Positions 35,123 through 40,699 of a DNA stretch of 40,699 nucleotides are shown one piece after another. The first letter of the stretch is position 1. Every line of letters starts with the position of its first letter. A program made the translations under genes and the position numbers. This DNA is from an uncultured bacterium (GTDB lineage Bacteria > Verrucomicrobiota > Lentisphaeria > Victivallales > UBA1829). The notes beneath the pieces were generated by a model, which worked only from the letters and a program-made list of their open reading frames with translations, did not search any database and had not been told where the DNA came from. The DNA lies in contig URKJ01000044.1 in NCBI GenBank assembly GCA_900548385.1, positions 1 through 40,699 on the forward strand, in the 5' to 3' direction.

Positions 35123-35151
35123 TTGACAAAACAGCATTTACGAATTCTAAT
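35123..35151 (+). promoter_or_regulatory. Promoter of the GspE/PilB pair
   Basis: TTGACA (35123-35128) is a perfect -35, followed by a 17 bp spacer and TCTAAT (35146-35151). The leader is about 35 bases and holds AGAGGTG. Confidence 0.7.
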
Positions 35152-35191
35152 ACCTCTGTAAATTACTAACTGTATCAAAAGAGGTGAAGAA

Positions 35192-36916
35192 GTGACGGAA
35201 GACAGTGATTATATTCTTGAACTGATCAAAGAAAACCACATGGTGACAAATGACCAGATCGCGGAAGGATGGGCAAAGGTTGCATCATCCAGCAGCGAAC
35301 TCAATATCATCGACGCATTGAAACAGCTCGGCTATCTGGAAGAAGGCAAACTCCTGACAATGCTCTGCGAACAATACGGGCTGGAACTGGTCGATCTCTC
35401 CGATTACACGGTTCCGGAAGACGTCGCCGCGCGGATGTCGCCGGAAGTCGCCAAACAGTACAATGTCGTACCCGTCTACATTCATGACGGCATTCTCACG
35501 ATCGCCATGGGCGACCCGACCGATATGGATACTCTGGATGCTCTGCGCGTGGTGCTCCAGTGCGATATGGATGCCGTCGTCGCCCCGCAGGAGCAGATCA
35601 ACCGCCTTCTGATCCAGACTTACGGTACCGATGAGGAAAAACTCGACCTCGTTTCCGACGGGCTGGCGACGACCGATGACATGGAGCAGGTCATCGACGG
35701 CACCGAAGACGGCACGCTTTCCGCCGGCGGCGGAAACCCGGAAGAAGATGCCCCGATCATCAAACTCGTTTCCCAGATCATCATCAACGCGTTCAACATG
35801 AAAGCATCGGATATCCACATGGAACCGATGGAGAAACGCTACCGCATCCGGTACCGCATTGACGGCGCGCTCCGCGAACAGGAAGGGCCGCCGAAGTATC
35901 TTCAGCCGAACATCACAAGCCGTTTGAAAATCATGGCGCACATGGACATCTCCGAAAAGCGGATTCCGCTTGACGGACGTATCCAGATCAAACTGAAAAA
36001 CAAGGATATCGACCTCCGCGTCTCCTCCATCCCGACCACGCACGGCGAAAGTATCGTTATGCGTATTCTCGATAAATCCAGTATTCAGCTCGACATCCCG
36101 AAGCTCGGTTTCTATTCGGACGACCAGGAGAAGATCAACCGCATCATCAACTATCCGGACGGCATCTTCCTCGTAACCGGTCCGACCGGTTCCGGAAAAA
36201 CCACATCGCTCTACGCATTCCTCAACACCATCAACACGCCGACCCGCAAGATCATCACCGTGGAAGACCCTGTGGAGTACATGCTCCCCGGCATCAACCA
36301 GGTGCAGGTGAACGTTGCCGCGAAAATGACATTCGCCGCCGCACTGAAAGCGATGCTCCGCCAGGCGCCGAACATCATCATGGTCGGTGAGATCCGAGAC
36401 CTGGAAACGGCGGAAATCGCAATCAACGCCTCCCAGACCGGTCACCTTGTGTTCTCGACCCTCCACACCAACGACGCTCCGAGTGCCGTAACCCGACTTG
36501 TCGATATGGGCGTGAAACCGTTCCTTGTGGCGTCTTCGGTCCGCGCCGTTATGGCGCAGCGGCTTCTCCGCCGCGTCTGCAAAAACTGCGGCGAACCGAC
36601 CACCGCCTCGCCGACTGAAATCCGTATGCTCGACCTCGACGACAAATTCCTCTCTCAGGCAAAACTGATGAAAGGACGCGGCTGCGAAGTATGCGGCGGA
36701 ACCGGCTACAAGGGACGAGTCGGTATTTACGAAATCTTCATGCTTACCGATGAAATGCAGGATCTGATCTATCAGAAAGTCGCCTCCGCCACCATCCGCG
36801 AAGCTGCCCGTAAGTCGGGCATGAGAACCCTGCGCGAAGACGCCCTGCGCAAAGCCGCATCCGGAATTACAACCCTTTCCGAAGTGATCGCCGCAACCGT
36901 CGGCGACGCCGATTAA
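35192..36916 (+). CDS. GspE/PilB-type secretion or pilus assembly ATPase, copy 1
   Basis: A 574-residue protein with a GTG start and an AGAGGTG site. Residues about 1-160 form the N1/N2 (MshEN-like) domain. The ATPase has Walker A GPTGSGKTT at 330-338, the Asp box TVEDPVEY, Walker B IIMVGEIRD, the His box GHLVFSTLHTND, and a zinc-binding tetracysteine with Cys463, 466, 498 and 501 (the spacing CxxC...CxxC typical of GspE/PilB). It powers assembly of a pilus or pseudopilus from the cytoplasm. Which of type II secretion or type IV pilus it serves is not decided here. It is followed after 16 bases by a paralogue. Confidence 0.93.
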   Translation: MTEDSDYILELIKENHMVTNDQIAEGWAKVASSSSELNIIDALKQLGYLEEGKLLTMLCEQYGLELVDLSDYTVPEDVAARMSPEVAKQYNVVPVYIHDGILTIAMGDPTDMDTLDALRVVLQCDMDAVVAPQEQINRLLIQTYGTDEEKLDLVSDGLATTDDMEQVIDGTEDGTLSAGGGNPEEDAPIIKLVSQIIINAFNMKASDIHMEPMEKRYRIRYRIDGALREQEGPPKYLQPNITSRLKIMAHMDISEKRIPLDGRIQIKLKNKDIDLRVSSIPTTHGESIVMRILDKSSIQLDIPKLGFYSDDQEKINRIINYPDGIFLVTGPTGSGKTTSLYAFLNTINTPTRKIITVEDPVEYMLPGINQVQVNVAAKMTFAAALKAMLRQAPNIIMVGEIRDLETAEIAINASQTGHLVFSTLHTNDAPSAVTRLVDMGVKPFLVASSVRAVMAQRLLRRVCKNCGEPTTASPTEIRMLDLDDKFLSQAKLMKGRGCEVCGGTGYKGRVGIYEIFMLTDEMQDLIYQKVASATIREAARKSGMRTLREDALRKAASGITTLSEVIAATVGDAD

Positions 36917-36932
36917 TTTGGAGACCGATACC

Positions 36933-38621
36933 ATGCTTGACACTGAAAACCAGACGCTGAAAGATATTCTCATCGCCAATGAAGCGTGTACGGAAGAGCA
37001 GCTCGCCGAAGTCATTGAGGAGCACGAACGCACCGGAACGCCGCTTCAGGAACTCCTCGTGGATTTCGGCATCTTCACCAAGGAAGAACTTCTGGAACAG
37101 ATCGCCCACAGCCTCGGAACCGAAGTCTACGATCTCTCCGATCTGGAAATCCCCGAAGAGACCATCAATCTCATCACTCCGGAAAACGCCCGTATGCTCG
37201 GCGTTCTGCCGATACAGTTCGACGGAACCACGCTTTACGCCGCTCTCCGTTCCCCGCTGAACTACCAGACCGTTGATGAACTGCGCTTCATTCTCGGCCA
37301 CGATGTCGCCGTTGTTGTCGCTCCGGAAGAACAGATCGAAAAAGGAATCGAAAAATACTATCCGAACGACAATGCCAACGCCGCCGACCTCCTCGCGGAA
37401 ATGGACATGCAGGACATCGGCGACGCGGAAGAGCTTTCCGAAGACGAGATTCAGACCGCCGCCAACGACGCCCCGATCGTCCGTTTCGTGGACGCCGTTC
37501 TGTATCAGGCGATCAAGGACAAGGCGTCGGATATCCATTTCGAACCGTTCGAACACGAATTCAAAATCCGTTACCGCGTCGACGGTGCGCTTTATGAAAT
37601 GGCGCCGCCGCCGAAAAACCTTGCGGTTCCGGTGATCAGCCGTGTTAAAATTCTCTCCGGACTGAACATCTCCGAACGCCGCCGTCCGCAGGACGGAAAA
37701 ATCCAGCTCAAAATCGCCGGAAAACCGATCGACCTGCGCGTTTCCACGCTGCCGACCCAGTTCGGGGAATCGGTCGTGCTTCGAATCCTCGACCGTTCAG
37801 TCGTCAATCTCGACCTCGACGTGCTCGGAATCAACGAAGACGTGCTCGAAAAAATCCGCGACATGATCTCTCGTCCGAACGGAATCTTCATCGTAACCGG
37901 CCCGACCGGTTCCGGAAAGACCACCACGCTCTACTCCGCCCTGAAAGAGATCAACAAAGTCGAAGACAAAATCCTTACCGCCGAAGACCCTGTGGAATAC
38001 GACCTGGAAGGGATCATCCAGCTGCCGATCAATGAAGCGGTCGGCATGACATTCGACCGTGCATTGCGCGCATTCCTCCGTCAGGACCCCGACATCATCA
38101 TGCTCGGAGAGATCCGCGACATCGAATCCGGTCAGATGGCGGTTCAGGCGGCGCTCACCGGACACCTCGTGTTCTCGACCCTTCACACCAACGACGCCGC
38201 CGGTGCAATCACCCGATTTGTGGATATGGGCGTGGAACCGTTCCTTATCACCTCCGCTCTGATCGGAATTCTGGCTCAGCGTCTTCTGCGCCGCGTCTGT
38301 CCGAAGTGCAAAACCGGATTCCATCCCTCGGACTCCGACCTCCGTCTGCTCGAACTCGAACGCGCGGACGTCGGCGACAACATGTTCTATTACGGAAAGG
38401 GTTGCCCGTACTGCAACAACACCGGTTATAAAGGCAGAAAAGCTCTCACCGAACTTCTGGTCATGAATCCGAAAATCAATGACTTGGTTCTTGCAAACGC
38501 CCCGACAATCGCGATCCGGGAAAAAGCGCGGGAACTCGGTATGGTCACCATGCGGGAAGACGGTGTCCGCGCCATTCTCAACGGAGAGACCACCATGGAG
38601 GAAGTGCTGAAATACACCTGA
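36933..38621 (+). CDS. GspE/PilB-type secretion or pilus assembly ATPase, copy 2
   Basis: A 562-residue protein. I chose the ATG at 36933, behind GGAG, over the TTG at 36918. It shares domain order with copy 1: N-terminal N1/N2 domain, Walker A GPTGSGKTT at 323-331, TAEDPVEYDLEG, IIMLGEIRDIESGQ, GHLVFSTLHTND, and zinc-ligand Cys456, 459, 491 and 494. The two are clearly diverged paralogues, not a recent duplication. Together they may form a hetero-hexamer, or one may be specialised for extension of a different (pseudo)pilus. The pseudopilins in this window are possible substrates of the machine. Confidence 0.93.
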   Translation: MLDTENQTLKDILIANEACTEEQLAEVIEEHERTGTPLQELLVDFGIFTKEELLEQIAHSLGTEVYDLSDLEIPEETINLITPENARMLGVLPIQFDGTTLYAALRSPLNYQTVDELRFILGHDVAVVVAPEEQIEKGIEKYYPNDNANAADLLAEMDMQDIGDAEELSEDEIQTAANDAPIVRFVDAVLYQAIKDKASDIHFEPFEHEFKIRYRVDGALYEMAPPPKNLAVPVISRVKILSGLNISERRRPQDGKIQLKIAGKPIDLRVSTLPTQFGESVVLRILDRSVVNLDLDVLGINEDVLEKIRDMISRPNGIFIVTGPTGSGKTTTLYSALKEINKVEDKILTAEDPVEYDLEGIIQLPINEAVGMTFDRALRAFLRQDPDIIMLGEIRDIESGQMAVQAALTGHLVFSTLHTNDAAGAITRFVDMGVEPFLITSALIGILAQRLLRRVCPKCKTGFHPSDSDLRLLELERADVGDNMFYYGKGCPYCNNTGYKGRKALTELLVMNPKINDLVLANAPTIAIREKARELGMVTMREDGVRAILNGETTMEEVLKYT

Positions 38622-38643
38622 TCGCAGGAACTTTCCGCAACAG

Positions 38644-38676
38644 ACGGCAGACGGCGTTTCAAGCGCAGTCTGCCGT
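38644..38676 (+). terminator. Terminator of the ATPase pair
   Basis: ACGGCAGAC (38644-38652) pairs with GTCTGCCGT (38668-38676) over a 15-base loop and is followed by T-rich TTGTTCCGTT. It also lies downstream of the convergent AraC gene. Confidence 0.6.
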
Positions 38677-38696
38677 TTGTTCCGTTCCGGAGACAG

Positions 38697-39575
38697 CTAG
38701 ACGAATTGCGAATACTGTTTGCGGAAATCGCCGGGAGCCATGCCGGTGTCTTTCTTGAACGCCCTGTAAAAATAGCTCAGATCATTGAAGCCGCAAAGCG
38801 TCGAAATTTCAATCACGCTCTTACGGCTTTCCGAAAGCAGGCGTTTCGCATTTTTCAGCCGGATGCGGAACTGCGTCTGTCCAATGGATTCCCCCGTCTC
38901 TTTCCGGTAAGCGGCGCAGAGATAGACGTGGGTAATCCCAAGCTCGGCGGCGGCTTGACGGTAATCAAAATTCGTCTGAAAATCGTTCTCCAGACGGGAC
39001 AGAACATACGCCACCAGACAGGAACGCCGCTTCCGGGAAAACTGCCGCTCGCTCAACCGGTTCATCTGCACCAGCAGCTCCATCAGATAAAGCCGCAGCA
39101 GCATCGGGGAATTCAGTTCCTCCCGCAGAAATTCTTTTCTCATCTCCCGGATCAGTGATTCGATTTTCCTGCTTGCATTCAGCAGATAAAGCTGATCGCG
39201 GATCTTTCCGCGTTCCGGTCCGGATTCATAGAAGATACCGAAAAAATCGTGATCCGCGCCGAATTCATCCAGCCATCCGGCAAGCGTTTTCCGGAGAAAC
39301 AGAATATTGTAAATCCGGATATCCGTCTTCAGCTCCACCGTCGTCAGGTCGTCGGGATGTGACAGCACAATGAAGCCGGGACCGAACGGATAGCGGTTCT
39401 CATTGCAAAGGAAAACACCGCTCCCCTGTTCCACATAAGAGATCTTCCAGAAATCCCGGCGGTAACGGACGGCGGAACCCGGATTGAAATCTTTTGCCTG
39501 ATTCCAGGTACGGTAAACCGCGATCGCCATTCCCGGAGAAAAATATTTCTGTCTGGTATAACGCCGTTCTTCCAT
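38697..39575 (-). CDS. AraC-family regulator (divergent from WbsX/GH99-like gene)
   Basis: A 292-residue protein. Residues about 30-95 are a cupin-like sensor (YRRDFWKISYVEQGSGVFLC, GPGFIVLSHPDD). Residues about 190-290 hold the AraC DNA-binding pair of helix-turn-helix motifs (FDYRQAAAELGITHVYLCAA, TQFRIRLKNAKRLL, VIEISTLCGFNDLSYFYRAF, GMAPGDFRKQY). An AGGGAG site precedes the ATG. It is divergent from the WbsX/GH99-like gene at 39751 and probably its activator; that gene lacks a recognisable -35. Confidence 0.92.
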   Translation of the reverse strand: MEERRYTRQKYFSPGMAIAVYRTWNQAKDFNPGSAVRYRRDFWKISYVEQGSGVFLCNENRYPFGPGFIVLSHPDDLTTVELKTDIRIYNILFLRKTLAGWLDEFGADHDFFGIFYESGPERGKIRDQLYLLNASRKIESLIREMRKEFLREELNSPMLLRLYLMELLVQMNRLSERQFSRKRRSCLVAYVLSRLENDFQTNFDYRQAAAELGITHVYLCAAYRKETGESIGQTQFRIRLKNAKRLLSESRKSVIEISTLCGFNDLSYFYRAFKKDTGMAPGDFRKQYSQFV

Positions 39576-39596
39576 CTATCGCTCCCTGTTTCCGGA

Positions 39597-39625
39597 ACTA
39601 TAATCCGCCGGAGCAGGATTTTCAA
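39597..39625 (-). promoter_or_regulatory. Promoter of the third AraC gene
   Basis: On the minus strand: TTGAAA (39620-39625), 17 bp spacer, TATAGT (39597-39602). A 7-bp inverted repeat GCAGAGA/TCTCTGC (39626-39632, 39663-39669) lies just upstream and could be an operator. Confidence 0.6.
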
Positions 39626-39750
39626 GCAGAGACACTATTGGACTGTGTTAATATTTTTCCGCTCTCTGCACAGCAGATGGAATAAAGCAAAGCATTTTTT
39701 CCGCTTTTATAGTATATTGTATCCAGACAACCGAAAACAAGGAGTTTGCC

Positions 39751-40651
39751 ATGAAAAAGAAACCGATCATCTCGACCTATTATTTCCCGAACTGGCACGT
39801 CGACCCGCGCAGTGAAAAAATCCACGGGACCGGATGGACCGAATGGCGCGTCACGCAATACGCCACTCCGCGCTTTCCCGGACACGATCAGCCCAAGCTC
39901 CCCCTCTGGGGCTACGAGGATGAGAGCAATCCGCGTGTCATGGAAAAAAAGATCAAAACCGCCGTCGCATACGGAATCGACAACTTCACGTTTGATTTCT
40001 ATTTCTTTGAAGACGGTCCGTTCCGCGAACGCTGCCTGAACAACGGTTTTCTCCAGGCGCCGAATACAAATGACATGACATTTTCCCTCATGTGGGCAAA
40101 CCATAATCATGTTTACGCTCATCCGGGCTCCTACTGGAAACCGGCGGAACCCGCATGGATGGGAACCGTCACAGCGGAAACATTCCGCAGCTGCACCGAC
40201 TATTGCATGGAACACTATTTCCGCAAGCCGAACTATCTCCGTCTGCACGACGGGCTCTATTTCGGCATCTACCGCCCGCAGGGAATGATTCAGGACATGG
40301 GGAAAGAGGTTTTCGCCGCCGTTCTGCGGGAATTCCGCGGCAAAGTGGAAAAAGCCGGACTCGGCAAGCTCTGGATCGACTTCACCTGCGGCGGTCTCGC
40401 CCCGTGGGACCGGATGGAAACCGCCGGACAGCTCGCAAAGGAGCTCGGTGCGGACTCCTGTTCCAATTACGGCTGGGGACATCACAACACGTTCCCGACG
40501 TTTGATTACAACCGCTGGGTGGAGCTCAATACCGTTACACAGAAAGAATTTTCCGCAAAACTCGGCCTGCCCTATCACCCGGTCGTCATGACGGGATGGG
40601 ACAGCTCTCCGCGGACGGTCCAATCCGATATCTACGAACAGGTCGGTTATC
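39751..40651 (+). CDS. WbsX/GH99-like glycan-processing protein, cut by adapter
   Basis: At least 300 residues, C-terminus missing. AAGGAG precedes the ATG at 39751. The start reads PIISTYYFPNWHVDPRSEK and then GTGWTEWRVTQYATPRFPGH and QPKLPLWGYEDES, the conserved opening of the WbsX/GH99-like family (Glyco_tran_WbsX), followed by YGIDNFTFDFYFFEDG, TFSLMWANHN and FGIYRPQGM. These proteins are predicted TIM-barrel enzymes acting on surface glycans or as endo-acting glycosidases. Genomic sequence ends near 40651, inside the coding frame, where adapter begins. It is divergent from an AraC gene. Confidence 0.85.
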
Positions 40652-40699
40652 CTGTCTCTTATACACATCTCCGAGCCCACGAGACGGAGCTACATCTCG
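40652..40699 (+). other. Nextera transposon-end adapter and index (library contamination)
   Basis: The 19-base Tn5 mosaic end (40652-40670) is followed by the rest of the Nextera read-2 adapter (40671-40685), then GGAGCTAC (40686-40693, which fits an i7 index), then ATCTCG (40694-40699), the start of the P7 tail. This is not genomic. Reverse translation of this piece produces the known artefact peptide MCIRD. Confidence 0.98.

Noticed and set aside
35285..37033. 582-codon minus-strand frame opposite the ATPases
   Set aside because: It is antisense to a well-conserved GspE/PilB gene with Walker motifs; mirror of codon bias.
39622..40680. Minus-strand frame starting MGSEMCIRDR
   Set aside because: Its start is translated from adapter sequence; the rest is antisense to the WbsX/GH99-like gene.

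Overview
The window looks like a contig from a member of the Lentisphaerota (Victivallis-like), probably a gut or sediment carbohydrate degrader. The evidence is indirect. There are short pseudopilins with a C-terminal H-Xn-DG signature beside secreted carbohydrate-active proteins, many AraC-type regulators, a GntR regulator fused to a sugar-binding-protein domain, WbsX/GH99-like and GH42-like enzymes, and a moderately GC-rich coding style with Shine-Dalgarno sites. No rRNA, tRNA, CRISPR array or insertion sequence was seen. The last 48 bases are Nextera library adapter plus index, so the right-hand end is a sequencing artefact and the last gene is cut there.

Layout. 1-3273 (minus): an operon of GntR/solute-binding regulator, pseudopilin and beta-helix protein, joined by 4-bp ATGA overlaps and driven by a near-consensus promoter inside an 11-bp-arm palindrome. 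3359-6795 (plus): a SotB-like sugar exporter, then a VOC protein and dnaX, which has an A9 run likely to yield a short gamma form. 6872-11925 (minus): purD, a GT4 glycosyltransferase, larE and an O-antigen-ligase-like membrane protein. 11947-13181 (plus): rhtA-like exporter with a long leader and a strong terminator. 13194-21977: an AraC regulator divergent from a four-gene carbohydrate locus (secreted protein, pseudopilin, 1318-residue secreted protein, GH42-like hydrolase). 21992-24263: an ADP-ribosylglycohydrolase-family gene divergent from a second AraC regulator. 24253-25054 (minus): a DeoR regulator. 25251-31531 (plus): a compact operon of LysM lipoprotein, transport-auxiliary lipoprotein, hpt, GT-C-like membrane protein, a GT2-GtrA-methyltransferase fusion and queE. 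31558-35014 (minus): a TPR protein, a 29-residue bS22/COX24-like ribosomal protein gene and a dicarboxylate/amino-acid symporter. 35123-38676 (plus): two tandem GspE/PilB ATPases. 38697-40651: a third AraC regulator divergent from a WbsX/GH99-like gene truncated by the adapter.

How the parts may work together. Two independent loci (1-3273 and 13194-21908) repeat the arrangement regulator, pseudopilin, secreted carbohydrate-active protein, and the same contig carries two GspE/PilB-type assembly ATPases. One reading is that each polysaccharide locus supplies its own pseudopilin to a shared type II secretion or pilus-like machine. This is inference. The rest combines housekeeping genes (dnaX, purD, hpt, queE, the small ribosomal protein) with envelope glycosylation functions.
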